Origin: Chitinophaga polysaccharea
GTDB lineage: Bacteria; Bacteroidota; Bacteroidia; Chitinophagales; Chitinophagaceae
DNA: 64,000 nucleotides
Assembly: GCF_007829335.1 (NCBI RefSeq)
Contig: NZ_VIWO01000001.1
Coordinates: 1,736,001-1,800,000 of the forward strand
Direction of reading: 5' to 3'
Shown here: positions 27,543 through 35,822 of the stretch, one piece after another
How positions within the stretch are numbered: the first letter of the stretch is position 1
How the letters are laid out: the number at the start of each line of letters is the position of its first letter
Position numbers and translations under genes: made by a program
The notes under the pieces: model-generated
Database searches by the model: none
Seen by the model: only the letters and a program-made list of their open reading frames with translations
What the model was told of the DNA's origin: nothing

Positions 27543-28310
27543 ATGAAACAACTACCCAATATTCTTACCCTATGTAACCTCTTTTGCGGAGCACTGGCAA
27601 TTATCTGCATTTTACATGCGCCGGAGTATCGCGCGGAAATTAACGGAGCAGACTATACGATTATTAGCCCTGAACCGGTTTACTGGGCATCCGGCCTGGT
27701 GCTGATCGCTGGTGTTTTCGACTTTTTTGACGGCATGGTGGCCCGCCTCCTCCGGGTATCCGGACCTATGGGAAAGGAGCTGGATTCACTGGCAGACGTT
27801 GTCACTTTTGGAGTAGTACCCGGCATGATGCTGTACCGTTTGTTACGCAGCGCCTATTTCCAGCAGCCTGATGTGTTTGATGTATCGATTATTAACCTGG
27901 CTCCAGCTTTACTGGTGCCCTGTTTTGCCGCCTACCGCCTGGCTAAATTCAATATAGATACCCGCCAGTCGGAAAACTTTATCGGCGTTCCTACGCCGGC
28001 GGTAGCCATACTGGTGGCCTCTTTTCCCCTGATCCTCTTATTTAATCCCTTTAACCTGGCCCATTGGTTCCAGAATATCTGGGTATTATATATTACTATC
28101 GCCCTGCTCTGCTACCTGATGGTGGCGGAAATTCCCATGATCAGCCTGAAATTTAAAAGTAAGTCGCTGGCCGACAACTGGCCACGCTTCCTCTTAATCG
28201 GTTTAACCGTTGTGAGCATACCTTTCCTGCAATTTGCCGCCGTACCATTTATATTTATTTGCTACGTGATATTATCCGTTGTTGCACCGCCTAAAATACA
28301 AGTGGTTTAA
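27543..28310 (+). CDS. pssA: CDP-diacylglycerol-serine O-phosphatidyltransferase
   Basis: This 255-residue inner-membrane enzyme makes phosphatidylserine, the precursor of phosphatidylethanolamine. The CDP-alcohol phosphotransferase signature D-x2-DG-x2-AR-x8-G-x3-D-x3-D is complete (DFFDGMVAR ... GKELDSLAD). About seven hydrophobic segments follow. No decarboxylase gene is adjacent. Confidence 0.94.
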   Translation: MKQLPNILTLCNLFCGALAIICILHAPEYRAEINGADYTIISPEPVYWASGLVLIAGVFDFFDGMVARLLRVSGPMGKELDSLADVVTFGVVPGMMLYRLLRSAYFQQPDVFDVSIINLAPALLVPCFAAYRLAKFNIDTRQSENFIGVPTPAVAILVASFPLILLFNPFNLAHWFQNIWVLYITIALLCYLMVAEIPMISLKFKSKSLADNWPRFLLIGLTVVSIPFLQFAAVPFIFICYVILSVVAPPKIQVV

Positions 28311-28329
28311 CATTTTGGATTTTTTGATG

Positions 28330-28337
28330 TAGGTTTG
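28330..28337 (+). promoter_or_regulatory. purS: -7 box TAGGTTTG of purS
   Basis: Exact consensus 19 nt before the purS ATG. Confidence 0.45.
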
Positions 28338-28356
28338 CGGCAAAATTTCTAGCACA

Positions 28357-28602
28357 ATGACTTTTACTGCACATATCAATGTGATGCCACTGAAAGAATT
28401 ATTAGACCCGCAAGGTAAAGCGGTAATGAGTGGTCTCAAGAACCTCGGCCTGGGCCAGGTACAAGATGTACGTATTGGTAAACACATTACCCTGCAAATT
28501 GAAGCCGCCAGCCAGGAAGAAGCAAGGCAGATCGCTGAAAATGCCTGCCAGAAGCTGTTGGCAAACCAGGTAATGGAATCTTTTGAAGTACATATACAAT
28601 AA
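28357..28602 (+). CDS. purS: Phosphoribosylformylglycinamidine synthase subunit PurS
   Basis: An 81-residue PurS, the small dimeric subunit that with PurL and PurQ makes formylglycinamidine ribonucleotide. It shows the ferredoxin-like beta-alpha-beta layout, with the family stretch MPLKELLDPQGKAV, then GLGQVQDVRIGK, and a C-terminal helix and strand. purQ and purL are not adjacent, so the subunits must be encoded elsewhere. Confidence 0.9.
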   Translation: MTFTAHINVMPLKELLDPQGKAVMSGLKNLGLGQVQDVRIGKHITLQIEAASQEEARQIAENACQKLLANQVMESFEVHIQ

Positions 28603-28632
28603 TTAGTTACGCCGCGTAAAAGAGGCGTTTCC

Positions 28633-28716
28633 CGCAAAGAGGCAAAGAAACAAAGCCGCAAAGGTTTTATTGGTATTAATATTCCTTTTGCGGCTTTGTT
28701 TTTTTGCCTCTTTGCG
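28633..28716. repeat. CGCAAAG-type intergenic palindrome
   Basis: Left arm 28633-28664 and right arm 28684-28716 pair over about 32 bp with one mismatch and one bulge, around a 19-nt AT-rich loop. The arms are built of cgcaaag / gcaaag heptamer-like units. A T7 run inside the right arm may give terminator activity after purS. The element resembles the larger palindrome at 53868-54011. Confidence 0.75.
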
Positions 28717-28747
28717 TGTATTTCTTCCTTTACTTTGTAATTCAATT

Positions 28748-29416
28748 ATGAAATTATATCTCGTTCCATCTCCCATTGGCAATCTGGCTGATATCACCTA
28801 CCGGGCCGTAAAAGTGCTGGAGGAAGCAGACCTGATCCTCGCGGAAGATACCCGCACCTCCAGCGTCCTGCTCCGGCACTACCAGATCAATAAACCGATA
28901 ACGCCCTACCATCAGCATAATGAGCATAAAATAGTACAACATCTCCTGCAACAGCTGCAGGGAGGTAAAACGATGGCTATGCTCACAGATGCCGGTACTC
29001 CAGGTATTTCCGATCCGGGCTTTTTACTGGTAAGGGAATGCAGTCGTGCCGGTGTGCCGGTAGAATGCCTGCCCGGTGCCACCGCTTTTGTCCCCGCGCT
29101 GGTCAACAGCGGTATTCCCATGAACCGCTTTGTCTTTGAAGGATTTCTTCCCCTGAAAAAAGGCCGTCATACCTTGTTTACCCAGCTGGCCACAGAAGAA
29201 CGGACCATCGTTTTTTATGAATCGCCCATGCGGTTGGTCAGAACCCTCTCCGACCTGATCCAGTACTTCGGACCGGATCGCCCCTGCTGTGTTAGCCGCG
29301 AGCTTACTAAAATGTTTGAGGAAAATAAACGTGGCACCCTCCAGGAAGTGCATGACTACTTCGCGGAAAAAGGTGTGAAAGGCGAAATTGTAGTAGTGGT
29401 ACAGGGCAAAGAATAA
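28748..29416 (+). CDS. rsmI: 16S rRNA (cytidine(1402)-2'-O)-methyltransferase
   Basis: Start ATG 28748 (MKLYLVPSPIGNLADIT), the family's standard N-terminus; upstream in-frame sequence belongs to the palindrome. The 222-residue protein has the tetrapyrrole-methylase fold: SPIGNLADIT, AEDTRTSSVLL, TDAGTPGISDPG (SAM loop) and FYESPMRL. It 2'-O-methylates C1402 in the ribosomal P site. Confidence 0.95.
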   Translation: MKLYLVPSPIGNLADITYRAVKVLEEADLILAEDTRTSSVLLRHYQINKPITPYHQHNEHKIVQHLLQQLQGGKTMAMLTDAGTPGISDPGFLLVRECSRAGVPVECLPGATAFVPALVNSGIPMNRFVFEGFLPLKKGRHTLFTQLATEERTIVFYESPMRLVRTLSDLIQYFGPDRPCCVSRELTKMFEENKRGTLQEVHDYFAEKGVKGEIVVVVQGKE

Positions 29417-29483
29417 TTTTTCCGGCAGCTGACATACTGTTGTCATCCTCCTATCGTTGCTTTGTATAACAAAACAGCTATCC

Positions 29484-30551
29484 ATGCACATAACCGATAT
29501 TCCTGCACAGCGCCTGCGGCATCAGCAACTCATTAAAACTACTTTCAAAACTCCCCGGGAAATAGTGGCCTTCTTTGGTGCCATGCAATCGCAGGAATAT
29601 GCGAGCAGCAAGTGGGGTATTGGCGCCCGTTTGCCAGGATGCCGGGAAGTACAGGTGGAACAAGCCATCCAGGATAAATCCATTGTCCGCACCACCGTTT
29701 TTCGTGGCACCTTACACCTGGTAGCAGCCGAAGATATTCATTGGATGCTGCAACTCATAGCACCCAACGTAAAAGCAAAAATGAGCAGCATGCAGCGGAA
29801 ACTGGGACTGGATGAGGCCGGGCTGACCAAAACCAACCAGCTGATCGCCAAAGCCCTGAAGAACGGCAACCACCATACCCGTAAGGAGTTGACAGACCTG
29901 CTACAGAAAAATGGAATCGATACCTCGGAAAACCGCATGAATCATATCATTTACCATGCTTCCGTGGAACGCATTATCTGCAACGGCCCGCTGCGGGGAA
30001 AACAATCTACTTATACCCTCTTGCACGAGTGGGTGCCCAACAATACCCCATTACAGCGGGAAGAGGCCCTGCATAAGCTGGCTGGCCGCTATTTTACCAG
30101 CCACGGGCCGGCTACGGTCCATGATTTTGCACAGTGGGCAGGAATATCCGTTGCCGATGCCAAAACTGGTCTGCAGGGCGTTCAATCCTCCCTTCTGTCG
30201 CAGGAAATCGATGAAACGATGTACTGGATGGCCCCGGCGAAGAAAGTGACCGAAAAGGATACCCATCTCCTGTTACCTGCTTTCGATGAATATTTTATAG
30301 GATATAAAGACCGTAGCACCCTGATAGATAGTCAGTTTACCAGCAAGGTAATGACGAACAACGGTATTTTTAATCCCATTATGGTCCGCAACGGGGAGGT
30401 GATAGGTACCTGGAAACGTACACTGAAAAAGGATTCCGTGACCATCACCACGGAATTGTTTAAAGCCAGAAAAGCCCTGCTGAAAGCATTTGAACCGGCG
30501 GCCAGGCAATATGCCGACTTTCTGGGGCTTACCCTTAGCAGTTTCAGCTGA
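29484..30551 (+). CDS. Winged-helix DNA-binding protein, AlkZ-like DNA glycosylase family
   Basis: ATG 29484 (MHITDIPAQRLRHQQL) fits family starts; a TTG nine codons earlier is less likely. The 355-residue protein has tandem winged-helix modules of the HTH_42 / AlkZ family. Gln35 and Gln37 (AMQSQEYASSKWG) match the Q-x-Q catalytic motif of AlkZ, which removes bulky alkyl adducts and unhooks interstrand crosslinks. Family membership is firm; glycosylase activity here is inferred from the motif only. Confidence 0.82.
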   Translation: MHITDIPAQRLRHQQLIKTTFKTPREIVAFFGAMQSQEYASSKWGIGARLPGCREVQVEQAIQDKSIVRTTVFRGTLHLVAAEDIHWMLQLIAPNVKAKMSSMQRKLGLDEAGLTKTNQLIAKALKNGNHHTRKELTDLLQKNGIDTSENRMNHIIYHASVERIICNGPLRGKQSTYTLLHEWVPNNTPLQREEALHKLAGRYFTSHGPATVHDFAQWAGISVADAKTGLQGVQSSLLSQEIDETMYWMAPAKKVTEKDTHLLLPAFDEYFIGYKDRSTLIDSQFTSKVMTNNGIFNPIMVRNGEVIGTWKRTLKKDSVTITTELFKARKALLKAFEPAARQYADFLGLTLSSFS

Positions 30552-30627
30552 GCTCCCATGCTGAAATAACCCACGAACGGTACATCAAATTCCGCAAATG
30601 ATGTTTATTTTAGCTCTTTAATCAAAC

Positions 30628-32526
30628 GTGAAAAGAATGAAGTATCGGGTTACAACAGGTGGCTGCCTGGCTATTGCCATGCTGGCAGGCAGTTGGCTAC
30701 AAGTAAATGCACAGTCAGAACGCTGGCAACAGAGAGTGAAGTACTCCATGGATGTAAAGGTAGATGCAGCAGCGAATCAATTCAAGGGAAAGCAACATCT
30801 CGAATACTACAACAACTCTCCCGATACCCTGAAGAAAGTGTTCTATCACCTGTACTGGAACGCATTTCAACCCAATAGCATGATGGATGTCCGCAGCCGG
30901 GAGCTGGGAAAAATAATAGTGGGAAAAGACCGTAATGGCAACGAACGCCGCGATTGGGACAACCGCGTACGCGATCGTATTTCCAATCTGAAACCCGATG
31001 AAATAGGCTACCAGAAAGTGATTTCACTGAAACGTGATGGAAAGCCGCAGGATTTTAAAGTAGTGGAAACTATCCTGGAGGTACCGTTGGATAAACCCAT
31101 CCTGCCTAATTCCAAAGTGGAATTTGATATGGAGTTTGAAACACAGGTACCTGTGCAAATCCGCCGTAGCGGCCGTAATAACTCCGAAGGTGTGGATTTT
31201 TCCATGGCCCAGTGGTATCCTAAAATGTGCGGATACGATTATGAAGGCTGGCATGCTACGCCTTACATTGCCCGTGAATTCTACGGCGTATGGGGCGATT
31301 ATGATGTGAAAATTAGCATCGATAAAAAATATGTACTGGCTGGAACCGGCTACCTGCAAAATCCAGCGCAGATTGGCTATGGCTATGAAAAACCCGGTAC
31401 TAAAGTAAACAGGCCAGCGGGCAACACGCTTACCTGGCACTTTGTAGCGCCTAATGTACATGATTTTGTATGGGCGGCCGATCCCGACTATAAGCACATT
31501 ACCCAGCAGGTAGATGGATTTACGGCTCACTTCTTCTATATCGATAATGAGCATACCCATAATACCTGGCCTCAGCTGGCAAAGATGATTCCTGCTGCCT
31601 ATGCTTATATCAAAGCCCATTATGGTCCGTATCCGTATGAGCAGTATTCTTTTATTCAAGGTGGTGATGGCGGTATGGAATATCCTATGGCTACCCTGAT
31701 TATGGGTAATGGTAAAATGGATGGCTTGTATGGGGTGGCTATGCACGAATGGATGCATAGCTGGTACCAGGGGATGCTGGCTACCAACGAAAGCCTGTAT
31801 CCATGGATGGACGAAGGATTTACCACCTTTGCAGAAAACAATGTAATTCATAATACCATCGATTCACTGAAAAATGCCAATGCCCAGGAAGATGCATATG
31901 CAGGTTATTTCGCACTGGCCAGAAGTCCTTTTGAAGAACCAGCTACTACGCATTCCGATCACTATAATACCAACTACGGATACAGCCTCACGGCGTATTC
32001 CAAGGGCGCTGTATTCCTCGAACAGCTGGGATACGTGATTGGCGCTGCCAATCGTGATGCGGGATTGCTGCGTTACTACAAGGAATGGCGCTTTAAACAT
32101 CCCAATGCCAACGACTTTATCCGGGTAATGGAGAAGGAGAGTGGTATTGCACTGGATTGGTACAAACAATACTTTATCAACTCCGTGAAGCATATCGATT
32201 ACGGTATCGACAGCGTATATGAAAAAGGAAACAAAACCATTGTTCGCCTGCGCAGGGTTGGACTGATGCCAATGCCGATAGATTTCCTGGTAACAGATAA
32301 AAGCGGAAACAAAGTACTGCACTATATTCCATTGTCTATCATGTATGGCGAGAAACCAAACGAAAATCCTGCTATTAAACGTATAGTTGATAACGTTTGG
32401 TACTGGACAAACACTACATACGAAGTGGAGCTGGATATACCTTTATCCAATATCAAAGCGTTGGAAATTGATCCCAGCCAGCGTATGGCTGATGTAGACA
32501 GAAGCAATAACAAAGCAGTTTCTTAA
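30628..32526 (+). CDS. M1 family metallopeptidase, secreted
   Basis: A 632-residue zinc aminopeptidase-like protein. It starts with GTG (ATG 30637 is an alternative) and a signal peptide ending near WLQVNAQ. The M1 site is complete: GGMEYPM substrate motif, then His373-Glu374-x2-His377 (HEWMH), with Glu396 18 residues later (DEGFTTF). It probably acts in the periplasm or outside the cell on peptides. The downstream region is a palindromic repeat. Confidence 0.93.
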   Translation: MKRMKYRVTTGGCLAIAMLAGSWLQVNAQSERWQQRVKYSMDVKVDAAANQFKGKQHLEYYNNSPDTLKKVFYHLYWNAFQPNSMMDVRSRELGKIIVGKDRNGNERRDWDNRVRDRISNLKPDEIGYQKVISLKRDGKPQDFKVVETILEVPLDKPILPNSKVEFDMEFETQVPVQIRRSGRNNSEGVDFSMAQWYPKMCGYDYEGWHATPYIAREFYGVWGDYDVKISIDKKYVLAGTGYLQNPAQIGYGYEKPGTKVNRPAGNTLTWHFVAPNVHDFVWAADPDYKHITQQVDGFTAHFFYIDNEHTHNTWPQLAKMIPAAYAYIKAHYGPYPYEQYSFIQGGDGGMEYPMATLIMGNGKMDGLYGVAMHEWMHSWYQGMLATNESLYPWMDEGFTTFAENNVIHNTIDSLKNANAQEDAYAGYFALARSPFEEPATTHSDHYNTNYGYSLTAYSKGAVFLEQLGYVIGAANRDAGLLRYYKEWRFKHPNANDFIRVMEKESGIALDWYKQYFINSVKHIDYGIDSVYEKGNKTIVRLRRVGLMPMPIDFLVTDKSGNKVLHYIPLSIMYGEKPNENPAIKRIVDNVWYWTNTTYEVELDIPLSNIKALEIDPSQRMADVDRSNNKAVS

Positions 32527-32664
32527 TGCATAAAGTATAAAGCATAAAGCATAAGGCAAAAAGCAAAAAGCAAAAAGCTATTGTGGAGAATGATCTTAGC
32601 GGATGTTGTAAATCGCTTTAGTTATTCTCCACAATAGCTTTTTGCTTTATGCTTTCTGCTTTTC
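32527..32664. repeat. AGCAAAAAGC-type intergenic palindrome
   Basis: The left side is an iteration of gcataaa and gcaaaaa units. Its core arm 32570-32591 pairs perfectly over 22 bp with 32624-32645, around a 32-nt loop. The right arm continues as gctttatgctttctgctttt into the patatin gene and supplies its last codons and stop. Related units occur at 38556-38596 and 55064-55256. Confidence 0.75.
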
Positions 32665-33660
32665 CAATATTTCTGCTGCCGCTTCCTCCCCATTTTTCAT
32701 CATCATTTTCATTTCTTCCGGTATAAATTCCAATCCCCCTAATTGTACCCGCAGTGCTGCTTTCGGCCGGATAATATGCAGGTTAATCACCTTCTTATCG
32801 CGGAACGGGTTATTGGCCGGCAGGTCAAAGTAGTTATTCACCGCAGGCTCCGGAATACCTGCTTGTTTCATATTTTCTTTTACCGCGTCGAGGTAGGTGA
32901 TGGCATCATTAAAAAATTGCGTCATTTTCAGATCGGCAGGCGACATCCCGTTGGTGTGGATATCTATCTGTTTTTCCAGTACATCGAGCAGGCTTTTGAA
33001 TTCGATCCCATCATCTTCGGGCTCGGCCGGTGTAAGGAGGATGGTATATATAGTAGTAGCGCCCTTGTCGATAGCCAGTTTGATAGGATTGTAGTACTCG
33101 CCGCCGCCATTGGTGAATTGCTGTACATGATCGGGCAATGAGGCTATTGCCACCGGTGGCATAAACACCGGCATACTGATAGAAGCCAGTACCGCTTCAC
33201 GGAAAGAATAGTTATCATGGAGCGTTATGATATCGTAATCCTTTTGTACGGTATTCCTGCCGCGTGGGGAGAAGTATGTAGTGCGATTGGTTTGCAGGCA
33301 GTAACCAGTTACAAAAATCTCTTTATCCAGTTGTTCCAGTGCATGGAATCTTGCGTCGCTAAAAATATTATTGACTTTGAGTGTTAGCGCGGTGGCATTA
33401 TAAAGGGAGTTGTGGTGGGGAAAACGCTGCATCAGGGTAGCGGTATTCACGATGTCTGTGGTACTGTTGCTGGTAAAGAGTTTTTCCAGCAGGCCGATTT
33501 CTCCTAATGCTGCCAGTGGCGCAATAAGTGCACTGGTGCCGGTCCCGCAGATGATATCGAATTCAATTGCTGGTCGTTGTGCGTACAGATACTTCAGGGC
33601 GCCAACAGCAAACGCGCTCCTGGAGCCGCCGCCGCTGATGACTAACGCAGTCTTAGCCAT
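32647..33660 (-). CDS. Patatin-like protein with altered catalytic motifs
   Basis: A 337-residue intact frame with the patatin phospholipase layout, but all three key motifs deviate. The oxyanion motif reads GGGSRS (10-15) where GGGxRG is usual. The nucleophile elbow reads G39-T-G-T-S43, so the Ser of GxSxG is Gly and the last Gly is Ser. The DGG motif reads NGG, with Asn184. The remainder, including IKLAIDKGATTIY, stays patatin-like. It is therefore probably not a normal lipid hydrolase; it may be a pseudoenzyme. The last codons (KQKA-stop) lie in the intergenic repeat. Confidence 0.85.
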   Translation of the reverse strand: MAKTALVISGGGSRSAFAVGALKYLYAQRPAIEFDIICGTGTSALIAPLAALGEIGLLEKLFTSNSTTDIVNTATLMQRFPHHNSLYNATALTLKVNNIFSDARFHALEQLDKEIFVTGYCLQTNRTTYFSPRGRNTVQKDYDIITLHDNYSFREAVLASISMPVFMPPVAIASLPDHVQQFTNGGGEYYNPIKLAIDKGATTIYTILLTPAEPEDDGIEFKSLLDVLEKQIDIHTNGMSPADLKMTQFFNDAITYLDAVKENMKQAGIPEPAVNNYFDLPANNPFRDKKVINLHIIRPKAALRVQLGGLEFIPEEMKMMMKNGEEAAAEILEKQKA

Positions 33661-33696
33661 GGGGATTTTTTATGGTAAGACAATATAATTAAAAAA

Positions 33697-34263
33697 TTAA
33701 AAAATAAGTTGCTGGAGTTGGTTTTGCCAGGTATGGCCCTGTAGCTCCTGGTCTTTCAACTTTTCCAGGTGGTGTTCGTTGTGATAGGCAATAAAGTAAA
33801 GCATTTCGCGGATGGTAACTTTTCCCAGCAGGGGATGGGGAAGCCGGTATTTATCCAGGTCTTTTTCCGACCAGCCGGATAGTTTATTTAATATTTTATT
33901 CTTCTGGAGAAGAAAACCTTGTAATAGCGCCGGGCGTTGCGCGGGGTAGATCACGCCGGGTTGATACGCCCTGGCAGCTTTGAAGCTCCCTGCCAATACC
34001 CGCTGATAATCGGCTACCAGTGCTTCGTACGAACGGGAAGGCATCACCGCAGTGCCAAAGTAACGCAGCGTTATTTTAGGAAAGGCCAGCGCACTGCTAA
34101 TGGGCCTGATGGATTTAGTGAGATGATCGAGTTGCTGACCAGCCGACCATTTACCGTAAGGGGAAGCGGTAAAACGTATATCCGGTAGCGTATTGACAAA
34201 ATCTACGAAATTGTCGAAACTCTTGTCTATGAGAGAGCGGATCTCGTGCTGGTTCAGGTACAT
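33697..34263 (-). CDS. DinB family protein
   Basis: ATG 34263 (MYLNQHEIRSLIDK) gives 188 residues; the longer frame adds an unlikely 39-residue N-terminus. It is a four-helix-bundle DinB/YfiT-type protein with likely metal ligands His in QLDHLTKS and His-x3-His in YHNEHHLEK. Members include thiol S-transferases and stress-induced proteins of unknown role. The 193 bp upstream show nothing clear. Confidence 0.82.
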   Translation of the reverse strand: MYLNQHEIRSLIDKSFDNFVDFVNTLPDIRFTASPYGKWSAGQQLDHLTKSIRPISSALAFPKITLRYFGTAVMPSRSYEALVADYQRVLAGSFKAARAYQPGVIYPAQRPALLQGFLLQKNKILNKLSGWSEKDLDKYRLPHPLLGKVTIREMLYFIAYHNEHHLEKLKDQELQGHTWQNQLQQLIF

Positions 34264-34456
34264 AGGAATCAAGTTTAGAGGTTCAATAACACATTCCCTG
34301 TTGTTGTATGCAATATACCCGGGCCACTGCATGCTCCTTGAAGTTACGCCAGATTTGCGAGCCAGCCAAGAATTTATCATATATAAAAATATTTTATCTA
34401 TAATAAAATAGCTTTATAGCCCGGGAATATTGATATTAGGTTAATAAAAATTCAAT

Positions 34457-34666
34457 TTATTCGAGTACGGCGCATTCATAACCCTGTTTTTGTACAAATT
34501 CTACTATAATATTCTCCTCTACCTGTAAATCGGCAATGCGCAATACTTTATCACAGTCGTCCAGGTCCACATGACAGGAGCCAACGCTGAAGCTGGATGA
34601 AATAGCCTGGATGACATAACGGCGCTTTTCCAGGCTGTCTATATTGGTTTTGAATATACCTATCAT
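34457..34666 (-). CDS. Small HMA-like protein without the CxxC metal site
   Basis: A 69-residue protein with a predicted beta-alpha-beta-beta-alpha-beta order like heavy-metal-associated domains (IFKTNI, helix, HVDLDDCDKVLRI, helix, YECAVL), but no CxxC. I recall short Bacteroidota proteins of this type, with no known function. It starts 14 bp after the membrane protein stop and ends the ECF sigma operon. Ligand binding by Cys and Asp of DLDDCD is possible but unproven. Confidence 0.7.
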   Translation of the reverse strand: MIGIFKTNIDSLEKRRYVIQAISSSFSVGSCHVDLDDCDKVLRIADLQVEENIIVEFVQKQGYECAVLE

Positions 34667-34680
34667 TGTACAGCAATTTT

Positions 34681-35130
34681 TTATGAAGTAGCTTGTTCGT
34701 CTTTATTGGGTTCGTCTGGTTTCCGTGGCGCTTCGTCCATATCGCTCCAATAGCGTTCCCATCCTTCCCGTCTGGAGCTTCCAAACCCCCGTCCGCAGCG
34801 GTTGCGCAATTGTTCTCTTACCCTGGCCTGTTCCTCCGGTGTCATATGCGCCATCTTTTCCCGAAGCTTGGCTTTCCATTCCCGGCCACGGGCCCATTTG
34901 TCTTCCCAGGAGCGGTTGTGGTGATTATGCCAGCCGAACAACAATTTGCCGAGCAACAATAGTCCTAATGCCTGCCAGAAGGTGATTACCGGGCCGTGAA
35001 ACAAGTCGGGAATCAGGCAATTCCATAATGTCATGGTTACAAATCCAATGGCAAGGATAAATGCGGCCCCCATCATTATGAATTTGAGTATGTGAAGTCC
35101 TTTTCTGCTTCTTCTGAAATCGTTTCTCAT
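34681..35130 (-). CDS. Membrane protein of the ECF sigma operon
   Basis: A 149-residue protein with two hydrophobic segments (about 15-37 and 48-64), an HNHHNR stretch and a long charged cytoplasmic-type tail (KMAHMTPEEQARVREQ, RNRCGRGFG, acidic C-terminus). It lies 16 bp after the sigma factor and 14 bp before the HMA-like gene. By position it could be an anti-sigma factor or a sensor for the sigma factor, but I recognise no anti-sigma domain. Confidence 0.7.
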   Translation of the reverse strand: MRNDFRRSRKGLHILKFIMMGAAFILAIGFVTMTLWNCLIPDLFHGPVITFWQALGLLLLGKLLFGWHNHHNRSWEDKWARGREWKAKLREKMAHMTPEEQARVREQLRNRCGRGFGSSRREGWERYWSDMDEAPRKPDEPNKDEQATS

Positions 35131-35146
35131 ATCTTAAATAAATTAA

Positions 35147-35704
35147 TCAGTCATTTAATAATTCGCGGTACAGTTCTGCCAACCGTTCCCGCAGGAATAA
35201 TACCGCATAACGTTTGCGGGACAGGAGGGTGTTTACGCCAATCCCCGTTTCTTCGCTCATCTCCTTAAAAGATTTACCCTCCAGTTCATGTTGTAGAAAT
35301 ACTTGTCGCTGATCTGCCGGCAGCTCGTCAATCGCTTCCATAATGGCTTCCGACATGATTTTCTTCATCATGGGGTTATCGGCTTCCATATTTTTGTCGG
35401 CCAGTAATTCCGGCAGAAATAACACTTCTTCCCCTTCTATTTCCCGGGTATGGTCGGAGAAAGGTGTTTCTTTCTTTTTGCGGAAAAAGTCGGTAATCCG
35501 GTTGCGGGTAACGGCAAACAGCCACCCGGTAATGGAGTCGACCTGGCTGCCCAGCCGCAGGTACTCTGTAAACTGGTAGAAAACATCCTGTAAAATATCC
35601 TCTGCATCAGACGCATTATTTACCCGTTGCCGGATAAAGTGAAGCAATCGCTTGCGTTCTTGCTTTACGGTTGCCTGTATGCGTTCATTTTGCTCTATGG
35701 CCAT
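35147..35704 (-). CDS. ECF-type RNA polymerase sigma factor
   Basis: A sigma-70 family protein with region 2 (ILQDVFYQF, WLFAVTRNRITDFFR) and region 4 (LPADQRQVFLQHELEGKSFKEMSEETGIGVNTLLSRKRYA). I chose ATG 35704 (MAIEQNERIQ); ATG 35734 would add ten residues. It heads a three-gene operon with a membrane protein and an HMA-like protein, and diverges from a CDF metal exporter, which may be a target. Confidence 0.9.
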   Translation of the reverse strand: MAIEQNERIQATVKQERKRLLHFIRQRVNNASDAEDILQDVFYQFTEYLRLGSQVDSITGWLFAVTRNRITDFFRKKKETPFSDHTREIEGEEVLFLPELLADKNMEADNPMMKKIMSEAIMEAIDELPADQRQVFLQHELEGKSFKEMSEETGIGVNTLLSRKRYAVLFLRERLAELYRELLND

Positions 35705-35822
35705 AATGCTATTTGTAAGGACCAGCTGTTTCATCTTAATAAGGATGACGAAACAACAAAGCGGATATTTTACGATGGAAGAAAAAAACTACTTAAATTA
35801 CAAATAACGAAATCTGTCAGCT

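Noticed and set aside
32527..32664. Possible CRISPR-like array of short direct units
   Set aside because: The units are 7-8 nt without regular spacers, and the whole folds as an inverted repeat.
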